Source of the DNA: Chiridota heheva | Taxonomy: Eukaryota; Echinodermata; Holothuroidea; Apodida; Chiridotidae | Direction of reading: 5' to 3' | DNA length: 64,000 nucleotides | Assembly: GCA_020152595.1 (NCBI GenBank) | Contig: JAIGNY010004456.1 | Span: forward strand, 62,001 to 126,000 | Part shown: positions 45,222 to 58,432 of the stretch, piece after piece | Layout of the letters: each line of letters begins with the position of its first letter | Numbering within the stretch: the first letter of the stretch is position 1 | Notes under the pieces: generated by a model | What the model saw: only the letters and a program-made list of their open reading frames with translations | Told to the model about the DNA's origin: nothing | Database searches by the model: none | Made by a program: the position numbers and the translations under genes

Positions 45222-48200
45222 CTGAAATGAAAATCAATTCAACAACACAGAGTTGGTAATTATACAATTTTCCATGGTTTTCAATATAAAGCGTGTCATA
45301 ATCTTCCCACAAACGTTCTTAGAGCAATGAACCCCAAAACAATTTGGCCAAGACTTTAATTTCATACCACATGTACTGTTGCTTACTTAAGAAATCCCCT
45401 TCCTCCCCCCCCAAAATATTTTTTATATTTCTTCCATAAACTTTCCGTTCTTCCCACAGTTTTATCGTCCGAACCATGGCTTTTTTTCCAGGTCGGAAAC
45501 TACATAACCTCAGGATATTTTCTTAAATTTTCACACCTTTTTTCAAGTTTTGTATTTTCTTGGTGCATGGTTAGAAACAATTTTCTAAAACCAGACACTT
45601 TATGCTTACCTCAGAAATAGTTTGCTTCATTATAATTTGTATGTGCAGTGATCAACACGTTAGAATGGTTGCATTTTGACTTAAATTTCCACTTAAACTA
45701 CAACTAATGATTAATAATTCAAATCATGAACAAAAATATCGAAAAAACAAACTGCTGCAGTGACAAATAAACAAAATAATCAATTTGACATTGGCATTTT
45801 TAGATTATAAAAGAAAGAATTCCTTACAAATATTTTTCATCTAAGTAAATCCACAAGAAACACTACTAACTTTGTTGTGAAAGTCAATCACATGTTTATT
45901 TCATTTTCTGACAATTGACTCGATTATACTAGCTTGTGCAATTTGGAAGGAAAACTAATGACATTGGCATGTCAAATATCTCTTATTTATCATTTAAAAT
46001 CATCTTTCCACCTTTGGATAAAGAAGCCTTTATGGAATTTTTGATCTGTGAATTTTTTTCCAATATGAGAGGAAACAAAGCACTTTGCAAAGAAAGTTTA
46101 TTTCTCCATCAACTCTCCAACAAGGTCTGACAAACTAAAATGTATCCATTTGGCAAAGTCCTCTGCATTACAGTGATCATGCTCTGGAAGGAAAATCATG
46201 TCAACCTGAGAATTATTGTACATACAGTAGTTGAGATCAAAATCTAACTGAAAGAACATTTCATAGATCCCTCAATAACCACCTGTCTAGATTTAAATTA
46301 GGCTTCACCCTGACAGCCAGATGGATGGTTTTAAACTCTGCCCCTCTTTACCACATCATTCAATGTGGCTACAACACAATTAACCAGTTCCAAATATGCA
46401 AAATACATCATACATGTGTAAGATTAGAAACTGCTGATGTACAGTACATCATATTTTTGTACATTAAATTTATATTAACATAAAATTGATCACAGGAAAT
46501 ATTTACTTTCCAAGGCAATTTACTATGAAATACATTGTGACAAACTTAAAACTTGTCTTGTTTGATGATGTGCATAAGCAAGTAAAATTAATATTGCTAA
46601 ATATGCCTTTAAGTCTGCCTGTAAGCCATAAATCTAAACACTAAATTCAATCAACATTAACATATTAAATAATTCTAATACACCTGTCATATCACTATTA
46701 GTACAACAGAAATGGAGAGATAAAGGGACTGTAACCTACCAGCTGATGCCAAAGTCAAGTAGAACACTAGAGACCCTGACTGGTTCAGAACAAAAGGCAG
46801 CAGATACTACAAGAAAATACAGAGGAATTTCTTATGATCATGACAGAAATAAAATGAACTACAATCCGCATCAAAATACTTCACACTTTTTCCCCTCCCC
46901 CCTTTTTCAATGTTGTTCATTTCTCGGCATGCTAAAAAGGAGACACAAAGGAGAGCTGAAATTTAATTTCAACATTGAAAAGGGGTAGAAGGGGAATGAA
47001 AAGAGGTGTCAAGTACTTTTGTCACGAATTGTAGAATCTTAGCACTCTGTAGAGCGCATACTGTACCTCTGCCCCTGTTCATCCCCCATCCCAAATATAA
47101 TCTACCTCAGAAATTCTAAGCCCACTAGGTTATATCCCCAAACAATCTCTTTGTCTCATTTGATACGTATTGCCACTTGCATTCCAAACAGGATTTACCC
47201 TCTGATTGATTTCATTATTTTCAGTTTTATTCAGGCATGGCATTCATGTCATTGCATAGCATGGCATTATTGGCATGGGCTTGGCTTGGGCATGGCTCGG
47301 CTCGGCATGAGCATGGGTACAGCTAAAAAAAACATCCTCGATTTCTGCCCTTCATCTCTTCCAATATGTCCTAAATAATAATCACGCCTTCCTTAATCAA
47401 TAACAAAAACACATATCAAACATTATCAACATCTAATCATCAGTTCTTAAGATATGTTGATGACAAACACACATACACAGGCAAAAACATCAGTCTAACT
47501 TCAATGGCAGAGGTAAAAACGGACAAACGTTGGAGAAAATGTAACCTCCGTCAAACTTCATTGGCAGAGGTAATAAGAGTTAACATACACCACTAGTTCT
47601 TGGATAAATGCACAATTCAAAAGATGGATTACTTTTTTAATTTATAAACATTTCAAAGAATTGTTTTCTCTTTTCAATTAGTCTCTACTTCTTTCTTAAC
47701 CACTTCCAAATTATATCTATACCTACTACTAAACAAATATTTCTCTCTTCACTGTAGGATCCTAAAGGATTAATTCAGTGGTCAGGAAAGCTCATGTTAT
47801 ATGAAAAAGGACTTTAAGACTGGGAACAAAATGCCATGGTGAAGAAACTACTTCAATATCTTACTCCGTTAAGGAGGTATTCAAATTTCAAGTTCTCTAC
47901 CATTTGTGGAGAAATGACTGGTGTGGGAAGCCTACTGTAGAAGGTTGGTAGCCTTACATTCACTGTTCAAAAAACAAAACAAATTGATGCATTTTTTGTT
48001 TTTCTATATCTAATTTTTGTACTAATTTAAGTTTTTTTACATCAAACATTCGTGGAAGTGATATATTATATGTTGTGTTATACATCTCCTTAAAGAAATA
48101 TTCCAGTTTATTTGCATTTATGAGATACTGAAGAAGACTATTAATGTAACAAATTTGTATTAAAAAAAAGCAACTTGATATCTTATCCGCTTGGGAGCTA

Positions 48201-48833
48201 ATGCATTTCAAAGATTTCACCATTGTATTGCAAAGTTGCTGGTGTAGGAAATCTAATTCAAAAGTATGATGTCATAGCTGCACTTTCAAAACTATTTTGT
48301 TTATGTATAACTATGAAAATCTTATTAGAGGAAAAAGAGGTTATGAAAGGATGGGCACATGTTCTTGTTAAGTGATATTACAGTATACCATTATCTTAAT
48401 AATTAGATTGTAATCTTTTCCAATAATTTAGAAAGAGGTAATACATTTTGAAATGCGTACAAAATTTCTTGAAGGTGCAGCAATGACAGCACAATGAAAC
48501 AGCAAATTCAAATAAAACAGCAAAATAAGATGTCGTTTTCAAGAGATCCTAATTGGTAAACGTACTAAAAGATCTTGTAAACATTAATATAATTACATTC
48601 TTATACATGTAAATTGTCTGTTTCCATCTCTTACCCTCCAATTCAAAAACAGATGTCTTATTTCTGCAAAGAATTGCAAAATGATGTTTGATTTCTTAAT
48701 CTTCTCAATTCCACTTCCACCCTGCTTCAAAAATGGATTGGTGGCACCCCAAAGAAAGGCTGCTAGAATGGCACCCAGCACAGAAAAATTCATCACATGT
48801 CAATGCTCACGTATTTCATGCTAATCCTCACAT
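45129..48833 (-). CDS. TMEM234: TMEM234, three exons (3' end not found)
   Basis: Three minus-strand exons (48833-48635 with the ATG at 48793, 46806-46740, 45221-45129) splice in frame to 106 residues matching TMEM234 in order. TMEM234 (UPF0546) is a small multi-pass membrane protein distantly like drug/metabolite transporters; its exact activity is poorly known. Visible hallmarks are ALWGxTxP-like AAFLWGATNPFLK near the N-terminus, FLNWR, YLLPFVLNQSGS, VPVTNAL and GKLLGEDLGG. Three hydrophobic segments are seen. The human protein is about 164 residues, so the last helix and tail are missing; I could not find that exon downstream. Introns are about 1.8 and 1.5 kb; the second exon is only 67 bp. 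Confidence 0.85.
46740..46806 (-). CDS. TMEM234: TMEM234 second coding exon
   Basis: A 67-bp exon between a TTCTTGTAG acceptor and GTAGGT donor encodes YLLPFVLNQSGSLVFYLTL and ASA plus one base. This is the second membrane helix with the PF-LNQ-GS signature of TMEM234. Phase agrees with both neighbouring exons. Confidence 0.88.
47025..47575 (+). mobile_element. MITE-like repeat, copy B
   Basis: Direct-orientation relative of 29805-30555: GTAGAATCTTAGCACTC at the start, AAATATAATCTACCTCAG inside, and CAACTTCATTGGCAGAGGTAA-type ends twice (about 47497-47515 and 47553-47571), so the 3' end is duplicated. Lies in the first visible TMEM234 intron. Confidence 0.72.
47576..48634 (-). other. TMEM234 intron, no other feature
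   Basis: AT-rich intronic sequence between the MITE-like repeat and coding exon 1; no repeat or exon was recognised. Confidence 0.4.
48635..48833 (-). CDS. TMEM234: TMEM234 first coding exon
   Basis: A TGTCTTTTCAG acceptor ends at 48834, giving 40 bp of 5' UTR and then ATG at 48793-48791. A GTG just before that ATG lies in frame but is not the likely start. The exon codes for 53 residues (MNFSVLGAILAAFLWGATNP, then to LFLNWR) and ends at donor GTAAGA. It includes the first transmembrane helix and the conserved WGATNP motif. An upstream non-coding exon is implied by the acceptor. Confidence 0.87.
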
Positions 48834-48894
48834 CTGAAAAGACAGTAAAATAGTTATGTTCAAAATATTTTAATGGACTACACTAACACTGTAA

Positions 48895-49410
48895 TGATAA
48901 CACTGTAATGATAACACCTGTAAACGAACAAACTTTCAATTAAACGTTTAGTCCTCTCAAATTTTAAACGTTTGTGATTCACACTTGCCATTGAAAATGA
49001 ATAACATTCAAACAACACACACAACTTTCATTCAATGACTTTTACAATTTAAATTTTACATATGATCAACAAAGGATCTAATAACTTTCAAGGCATGAGT
49101 TTAAATTCACACTTATTAGCTATGAATGGGGCTATATTGGACTTTGATTAGCTGAATTTAGAGCTACTTGATGTAGAGGCTTGGGCTCGATTAACAACAA
49201 GCAGACAGGCATAAATCTGCATTAGGTTAAAACCTGTTTTACAAGCTGTAAAACTGACCCAGAAGTTCACAGACTAAAAAGCTTTGATTCTTATTTTCAC
49301 CACAAATAAATGCAAAGTTAACCTGATGAGTCAAACAGATTGCGCAAAAAAGACAAAAAAGGTTGCAAAATACATAAACAAACATGTTTCAAAGTTACCA
49401 AGATTTCAGT
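48895..49410 (+). repeat. ~520-bp duplicated repeat, copy A
   Basis: Matches 51972-52485 in the same orientation over its length, for example GATTCACACTTGCCATTGAA and GGCATAAATCTGCATTAGGT. It lies just upstream of the TMEM234 5' UTR exon. Copy B begins beside CTAGGGCTGTGACGATTA, a sequence like the end of hAT-type transposons; copy A lacks a clear end. Confidence 0.82.
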
Positions 49411-50754
49411 GTGGTTTGCAAAGATCACCACACCCAGAGGATGTATCAAATACAGGGTTAGAATATTTTTCTACGGTATTGCTGGTTCAGGTGGCGTACT
49501 TTTGAATCTTTTACGGCCGGTCATAAGTGTTGAAAACATATCAAAATGCTTGCAAGCCACAGCAAATTTACTTGTTTATTGTAGGGATAGAACCAGTTCC
49601 GCAAAATTTCCCATTTTTTTCAACACTTCCGAGGTCCAATTTTATATTATTTTATGGGCTTCATTCAAGGGGAGGGGGGGAGGGTTCCATTTAAACAAAT
49701 GGAAATTCGGTTGTTTAAATCTTTAGGCTACTAAACGAAAATGCACAGCCCTAGACTACACAGGGTAAAATCTGCTGGAGATAAAAATAGGGACTTAATT
49801 TTGAAAACTTAAGTAAATAACAATCAGCTTATTCTTATCATGTAAATTGCGGTGGTCAAGTTTTGTATTCCAGTCAATGCAATGTCAACAGGACAGAAGA
49901 AAAATATGTTTAAAACACCAAGAATATCTTACAGGCAACACAATTTCATGCGGGCACAATACGGATGTGCAAACACAAAATATCATAATCGAATGTAACA
50001 CCTAAGTATTATGTGACCCTGCCTTGGTCCCCTCCTGGCTCTTGGTAGAAACCAATACCGTGCTAGAAAGTTCCTTTTTCCTACACCACAGATTTGTGCC
50101 ATTTTCTTCATGCTTTACCTATATGCTAACAAGATAGTCGCTTCATAAATACGCCGTTCAAAGAACAGCATGTTAACATTGCCATATCATATTAAGATAT
50201 CCCCCAAGTTTTACATGATTGTGGGACACATGCAAGTACAGAGCCTTATTACAGGTCTCAAATGCTGGTATAACACCCAATAGAATAGTGCTTGATGCAC
50301 ACAAGGATTTTCAGTGCTAACCTTTAACACAACATGTTTATCATTTAGCAGTCAGTCACCAACAACCAGAAAGTCGCTTATTCTCTTCTGTGCATATTCC
50401 GCCCACTCGGATTTATGAATATGAAGCTTAAACATGCTGTTGTTCGAAGGTGAATCAAGCTTTGTTATGACAAAAAATGTTAAATACATAAAATTTAGGC
50501 AGATAAAAACTTGAAAATACTATTCATCAACATTTCTTAATCAAAACAATTTGAGTAAAATATCATAAAAATCTAAGGGATCTATAATGATAAAAAATTC
50601 AGAAAAAATGGGTGTCTGAACCATGTTGATTTGATAATATCGCACAATCCATATCATGGATTGGATAATGTGCAAGCTCGCATATACTTTCGTATGAAAT
50701 GGCGTTCGCATGATTACTGCAGTTAGCCATAAACTAATCTTAATCCTCTGTTAA
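49411..50754. other. No gene recognised (TMEM234 upstream region)
   Basis: Should contain the first TMEM234 exon and promoter by position; no clear donor site or promoter element was identified. Confidence 0.35.
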
Positions 50755-50905
50755 TAGTTAGCAGTCTGGATATATTGGTCTTGAAGTATTTCCTCATTCT
50801 CTAATGTAGTACACGTATTTTAAGACAATCATATACAGATATCTTGGTCTTGAAGTATTTCGTCATGGTCTAATGAGATATTTCAAGACAATCATATTAA
50901 GACAG
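50755..50905 (+). repeat. ~75-bp tandem duplication
   Basis: TTGGTCTTGAAGTATTTC and AGACAATCATAT each occur twice at the same spacing. Confidence 0.85.
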
Positions 50906-51971
50906 CATACTGTACCAACAAACTAGGTCGCACTGAAAACAACCTGATTGTTAATGTTATCCTGTAGCAATAGAACCTAGATCCATGGTTGATTTGTAAC
51001 TATGAACACCCTATTCTTATTTTCATAACAGACCTTGCTCACACTTCAACCTAAACAAATTACTTGCCTTTCACTATTATAACACATTTACAGTATGCAT
51101 ATGAAACATGATTTTGATTCAAAACTGCACAGATTAAAAACAAAATTCAAATGACACATGACAAATTGACAGCTAGGCAAGGTCACTATAATAAATGAGA
51201 TGGATGTAAAATAAATCTTATCCAAGCAATTACACTAACTTACTCTTGGTGTTGATCAAAATTCACCTTAAATCTATTTGTGACACTAATGGATGGCCAT
51301 TTTCAACTTCAAAATACTGTCACTGATTGCTACCAGGTCCATACAAATTTAGTACTGGCAGAAAGTTTATTGTGTCGTCTTATGAATTAAAAATACATTT
51401 TGCCTAAATGTGAAGATCAGGGGTTTGGCATGAATTTACCCCAAAAATTAATCCAATATTTCACTTCACAAATCCAAATGACATTTACGCACAATTAAAA
51501 AAATGCAAATTTGAAATACTTGCTATCTTTCGAAAGAGAAATAAATCAACTTTCACCTAGCTTGCTGACATTTGTGTTGCAACGTTGTCAGGTGACACCC
51601 CACATGACAGAAAATTTGTCATTCCAATTACTGGTTCGCGAAACTGTGAAATTCTGGAGTGTGAAGTGCACAGAGCTCTTGTGCAAAGAGAACATGGTCA
51701 CACGACTTCATTAACATGCCATTAGAGACTGACTGTTAGTGCAGCAAGCAAGCCAGTGGCATGCAGCAAGGCAAATTTGAATACAAGAGTGGTATTAAAA
51801 TTGTGACAAACTTTCGGCAGCTCACAAATATTTTTCTATGTGAATCTTGTAATGTAGCTCGCAAAATCTTATAGTATGGTTTCTAATAGCATCTAATTGG
51901 TCAGAAATTTGCATATGTAGAAGTGCAAATTTTCTAACAAAATGTTAACCCCACAAGAATCTAGGGCTGTG
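50906..51971. other. No feature recognised
   Basis: AT-rich; nothing supported. Confidence 0.4.
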
Positions 51972-52485
51972 ACGATTACACATGTCAACGTTTAAACGAA
52001 TGAACCTTCGATTAAACATTTAGTATAATCCTTCCAATAGTTTAAACGTTCGTTCGTGATTCACACTTGCCATTGAAAATCAATAACATTCAAATACACA
52101 CACAACTTTCATTCAATGACTTTTACAATTCAAACTTTACATACACGATCAACAAAGGATCTAATCCCTTTAAAGGCAGTTGAAATTTCTACTAAGTTGC
52201 TATGAATGGAGCTATATTGGACTTTGATTTACTGAATTTAGAACTACTTGATGTGAAGGCTTCGGCCCGATTAACAACATTGTTAGGCATAAATCTGCAT
52301 TAGGTTAACACTTGTTTTACAAGCTTTAAAACTGACCCAGAAATTTACAGACAAAAAAAAGCTTTGATGTTATTTTCACCACAAATGCAAAGATTACTCG
52401 AGTCCATTAAATTGCACAAAAAGGAAAAAAGATTGCAAAATAAACTAACCGAAAATGTCTTAAAGTTGCTGAGATTTATAAATAT
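51972..52485 (+). repeat. ~510-bp duplicated repeat, copy B, hAT-like end
   Basis: Copy of 48895-49410 about 3.08 kb downstream. Immediately before it, 51961-51978 reads CTAGGGCTGTGACGATTA, resembling hAT termini. No transposase coding and no opposite terminus was identified. Confidence 0.78.
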
Positions 52486-52589
52486 AAACAGGACAAAATT
52501 CAAACTCATAATCAAGAAAGAAAAAAAGTTTTTAAATTATACTTTGTAAAGACAGGTAAGTTTAAGAAAATCACTTTCTGCCATAAAAA

Positions 52590-53276
52590 CTTGTGCTGTC
52601 ACGAAATGGCTGTATTATGTATCGATTATCGTGGAGAAAAATATCGTGATATATTGGTATATCACAATATTTATCAAGAAAACTTAAGTCACAACACAAA
52701 TTGTTAACATCACTACTTCTTTTATGTATACTGTACATGAATAATGAACGCATAAATTGTATTTCCATCTAGCATATGACATGATCACGTGACTATTACA
52801 TTCTAGATTTCATCACGCATCGCACATGTTTGGTAATTCAGTGAACGTGACCATAAATTATCAAAGTGAGAGACAAGTTGATTCAGCAATGATCATAGCC
52901 TAAACTTGACTAAGTTTAGATTTACTACCATAACGTTAGTACCGTAACGTACAAAGTAGCGTAGTTGCGCAAAAATGTCTTAGTTCTGTATTAGTTTTTA
53001 GTCATTCAATATTTTTTGCGGGAATTTCAACCACCCTTATAATTCATTTGGGGGGATTTGATATTGAATATGAGAAAGAAAACTCTCAGAAACATATTGT
53101 AATTTATTTCACATTTCTGTTCATTAAAATGGCAATATCAACCAATATAAGAAGGAAACCAAATATTTTTAAAACTGATACATTGGAAATAAAACGTATC
53201 ATGGTATGTGTTAAGAGGCATATTTCATGTTGTGGAAAAAGAGATATTGCAATAATCAACATATCATGACAGCACT
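52590..53276. mobile_element. hAT-like MITE candidate
   Basis: Left end GTGCTGTCACGAAATG (52590) and right end ATATCATGACAGCAC (53262-53276) are inverted matches, with palindromic ATCGTGATATATTGGTATAT near the left. About 690 bp, no transposase. Class is inferred from terminal style. Confidence 0.6.
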
Positions 53277-55954
53277 AACAAAAAACATGGAAACGCATGT
53301 TTTTATAGCAAAAAGAAATGGCACAAACACATCATGGGGAAATGCATGTCCCCCTTATCAGCCTATTCATGTTTAAAGTTCTTAAACATAACCCGGAAGA
53401 AGAAGATATTCACAATGTGTAATCCAAATGAAAGTTTCAGTGTGCTGACTTTCAGTTTAAAATATGGAAGTGTTCATATCAAAAATAAAATTGCCCAAAA
53501 CATTTTGGCATATCTTTTGAAACCACACGTTGAACTTGAAGCCCATTGATTTTGCTTAAGTGCGTAGATAGTGAGAACAACTCACTATAAAATTTCTATG
53601 TGTAAAAAACTGCACCGCTTTTTCGACGCCGACACCATTTACTTCTATACAAAAATTATTAAAATTTAACACCTAACGTTCACAAGATAGCTCAGTTAGT
53701 TTGAGAAAACTATTACCTTATTCATTTCAGTTTAAAAAGCCAAATTCCTGAGAAAATGAGCCTTTTCCCACACTGCTATATGGTTTTTCACAGCTTCAAA
53801 AATGGAACGGTAGTTACATGTAAGTATCAGTACGTATTTCAAACATGCTCCAGCAAAACCGTACGCTCTGTCGCGTGAGCGCATACGCTAAAATGCACAA
53901 GCGTTCTTGAGTAAAATCACGAACAAATGCCCAAAGAAGGACGCAGGTCATCATCTTGTACGCTTGCGTTTTGACGTGTTATTGGGTTTCAATCTATTTG
54001 AATGACGCTCATCATCAATGGATCATTTTCTGTTTTTTTAGAGGCAAAATTTCATGATTTTATGAAAGACTTTAATGTTTTATTCTTTGCGGAACACTAG
54101 TAGACAAGTTGTCTACTGTTTTATTGATTTTTTAGAACAAATAAATCAAGTTTAGATATCAAAAAAATTTGCGACCAGATCTGGTCACAAAATTTTGTGG
54201 ACATGTGTTGTAGGCCATTGACTTTTTCTTTCTTGTGTGAAACATAATTTGCAATTTGCATGCTTTCATGCCATAATCCAGAGAATGGATAGGCTATGTA
54301 TGTAAGCTTAATCCCTTCATACTCTAAAGCAGAGATTCAGAGCAAAGGAGTTCGAGTGAAGATTCCTGCTACTTTTAACATTGACTCAGACTCAGAGCCA
54401 TGGCACTAGTAGAATGGCACTAGTAGTACAGTATTAGTACTCACTAACACTACTCAGTCAACTTTGCTGTGCTTGTGTTTCAAGCCACACGTTTCTCTTA
54501 CCGGCCTCACAGTCAACTACAACCTATACATAAACTATGAAAACTTGACTCATTATTGATATAACATTAGCCAATCCAAATTTTTTTGCTGTTTCGGCAA
54601 CTTTTAAAAAAAAATTTACACCTTGCATTCTATTCTGCTAAAGCAAATACATGTTATGGTTCTGTCTTTAATTGAAGCCATCAAATTTTCTAGTAAGATC
54701 TTTCTTTACAAATGGGTCAATTTGGCTGAAATGTACCCAATTTTTTTAACTCGTCTGAACAAGTGCCTCTTCCGCAAATAAATGTTTACATCCCTAGCCA
54801 TTCACACAGCTGTGTCAAAGGTTATGAATGTATAATTAGGCCAGCTGATCTCTGATTTTAAAAGCTTCGGGGTACTTCTTCTTGCTAAATATCAATTATG
54901 TTTGTATATGCATTACACACATAGCTGATAACAGTATAGTATCTAGGTCTCTTATTTCAAGGGAGAAACAGGACAATGGTTTTGGCTTTTGTATGTTTAT
55001 TATTATTCATATTATAATTATGACTATAAGAATTATTATTGTGTATGTGTCTTTTTATTTACGAAAAGAAAAGGAAGGGAGCACTATTATTTGTATTGAC
55101 CTAATTTTATCTAATTTTTTTGGAGGAGGAGGGGGGAAGGGAGGGAGGGGTAGTCACCGATCGCTATTGTTTTAAAGAATATTTGCACAAAATTTATTCG
55201 ACCATCATCACAAGGAATTTGGCAGCCATAGTGATGCCTGGAAAATTTAGATCCAAAAAAAGAAGATAGAAATATACTCCGTTTTGTGATAAACACTCAT
55301 GAATTATATATATTTTTAAATACAAATTTCACACACAATCCACAAACCATAGGCCTAAACAAATAAACATATAATAAACAGTTCACAAGTTGCTTAAAAA
55401 GAGTAATCAAAATCAATAACGAATTACTGCTAAATTTTGTTTCCATCACATTTATAAGCCACTTGTACAGGAAACTTCAAACTGAACCACATTTGATTTA
55501 ATTGTTCCCCGTGAGAATTTACATCATAGAATGGAATTACTAATATAATAGGCCTTAATGCAAATAGAAACCACAATGCATGATATCCCATCATGCATTG
55601 CAATTTTTCTATTTGGAATAAGGTCTATGACTAACACTTTGAATATGCATATGTGCACAGTAAGAAGATGGCTAGTGTTTTGAACTTGACCAAATGGGAA
55701 TGAAAACGAAAAAATTCTTTCTTGAAATGAAGATGACAGATTGGTAGAAATTGATAAGAAAGTTTTGTATGTTCATATGGATACACTGGATATTGGATGT
55801 AGGAATAGTTTTCAAGGTAGGCCTGCTGAATGTTATTACTTTGTTAGCAAAAAAACATTTTTTCCAGGGCTAATGTATACAACGTTAACAACCTAGAGGG
55901 TGAACAAAAACACTCACAGAGATAAAAGTCGAGCCCAATAGGAGTGCTAGTTTG
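53277..55954. other. No gene recognised
   Basis: AT-rich. A patch near 53860-53970 is richer in CpG (GTCGCGTGAGCGCATACGC), and a purine-rich G tract lies near 55125-55150. No exon was supported. Confidence 0.35.
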
Positions 55955-56368
55955 GTACTACTTAGTGAGATAAACACCTCACTCAGTCAGTAGGCACTCC
56001 TTGCTAGGCAATACTTGCAGTACTGAGTGACACAGTGCACTATACACTACTAACGTTGAAAACCATACAGACAATAACACATGACATAACCATGAAATGA
56101 AAACCCTTCTCAAAACTGACAAAAGTACTTACGAGTTACGAATTTGATTTCATTAGCATCTTGAATCTTTAAAGTGTCTTTCAGTCTAATTTACAAATGA
56201 AATAATGAACATTTTGTACATAAAAAGCATCTAAATTATGGAAGATATGACATTCCAATTACTTCACAAATCCCTCACTTTTGGAAATACGTTCACAATT
56301 AGTGCCACAATTAGACTCCACGCCCAAAAGATGCATTAATGTGCCCTCAACAAGTCTAGCACCCTGCC

Positions 56369-56722
<354 letters not shown>

Positions 56723-57096
56723 TGTCCCTGTTTTGACATAGTGGCAAAGGTGCAAAAGTAGTTTTTCGTTTTGACAGTGACGAATGTGCAATTAACAAAG
56801 TTTAATTGCAAATTACTGTGATAAACTAGTATCTTTTTGTGTTTGTGTCATTTATTGATTATTTACAGTTTAAATGATTTATCATTTAAAGAAAACGAGG
56901 AAAACAAAACATATAATTGATAATAATATGCCTTTAAAGACATTCATTACTATGTAAAAATGAAAAAATTGCTTCTCTAGTTGATCCTACATTTGCCACT
57001 ATGTCAAAACAAGGACGATATGTATATATACATGGTTGACTTTAAGTACCGTCATTCCAAACAAGGTAATGCAGACAAATTCTGGTCCAACATTGT

Positions 57097-57150
57097 AAGG
57101 GGGGGGGGGGAGGGGGGGGAAGGGAAGGGGGAAGGGGAGGGGAAGGGGTA
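57097..57150 (+). repeat. Purine (G/A) tract
   Basis: About 50 bp of almost pure G with scattered A. Low complexity; possible G-quadruplex former. Confidence 0.85.
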
Positions 57151-57520
57151 TTCATTTATTGTGTATTTGGGTATATTTCGATTTTTTTCCAAATAGTATT
57201 TGAGTGTCTCAAGTATTTTGTCCAAGATTACGTAGCCTACATCATGAATTTTGACTATGCGCTAGAATAACTAGGCCTAGCTATTAGTTGTATCCCACAA
57301 TACACTTTTTGACATACTGGTGGCGTGTACAGTGGGTTATTACACTTTCCATACATAAATGTGAAGGTGTGTTGAACGTTAGGCTACCAAACTTAGGCCC
57401 ACGGTCGGTGGGCGAAATTTGCTCCAAACTTGCAACCTTGCCAAATTAGGCCTAGGCTATGTACCTTTCTTGCTTTAATTCTGATACTAGTTCTTTGTAG
57501 TTGTTTTATTGCTCAAAAAG

Positions 57521-58432
57521 TTTGTTTGATGATGGCTTAACGGCACCACAACAACTAAGGTCAAATTGTGCCTGAGAGGTCAGATCATTCTAGAGGTAGG
57601 AAGTAAAGGATACAGAGGGAGAATGAGAGAAATTTAAGGACAAAAGGTCAGAAAGCTGTGATCGTGAGGGGAGGTGCATGGTTGAAACAAAAACAAAGTA
57701 GAGAGGGGGTGGAAGAGGAGAATCAAATATGGTCGTAGAGGGAGGCATGATGAAGAAAGGAGATAATCTTATCTGGAGAATTTTTCTTAAAGAACTCAGC
57801 AATTGAGTTGTAGAGAGCAAGGAAAGCTCTGGGAAGATTGTACAGGGGGCAAGCAAAGAGAACGTGATTGATTGTGAGGGTGCAATGGCAATTGTTGCAG
57901 AGGGGTTGGGGGAAGCCAATAAGGAGGTGGGAGTGGGTGAGATGAGTGTGACCAATTCTAAGACGGGGTAATATGAATGTTGTCAATACAAGAGAGGTTG
58001 TTGATGGTGGCTTTGATCAGAATTGTGGGCTGGATGTCATGGAGTTTGTTATCAATTTGGGACTTCCATGAGATTTGCCAGCAGTCCCAAACAAGGGAGG
58101 CGATAAGCGGTTTGATGTCAGAGAGGGTTTTGGGAAAAGGGGCAGGGAGGAGGGTGAGGGCAAGCTTAGCGGCTGCAACAGCCCTGTTATTACCCGGGAT
58201 GCCAACATGGCTGGGTGTCCAGAAGAAAAGAATACTTTTCCCGCAGAGGGTGGGAGAAAAGAGTTTGCGGAGGAGGAGGTGGCATGTGAGGTTATCCCAT
58301 TTAAGGTTGAGTAAAGAAGTAAGTACAGCCTTTGAGTCGGAGAAAATAACAAAGTGGCTGAGCGGGGAGTCCCTAATAAAGTTGAGGGCAAGGAGAATGG
58401 CCTTAGCCCCGGCTGAAAAGATGGATGCTTAA
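57521..58432 (-). mobile_element. I-superfamily LINE, 5'-truncated copy
   Basis: Reading the minus strand gives the same RNase H region (FSSGHPAML and neighbouring frames), the RIGHTHLTHSHLLIGFPQP stretch and a zinc-knuckle-like NCHCTLTINHVLFACPLY. The element ends at the left in TTTGTTTG. It covers about 0.9 kb, nearly the same interval as the copy at 1133-2162, and has frame breaks. It lies inside the large inverted repeat at 55955-59675. Confidence 0.85.

Noticed and set aside
49340-49726. 128-residue plus-strand ORF
   Set aside because: Begins inside a duplicated repeat whose other copy is not open, and shows no domain.
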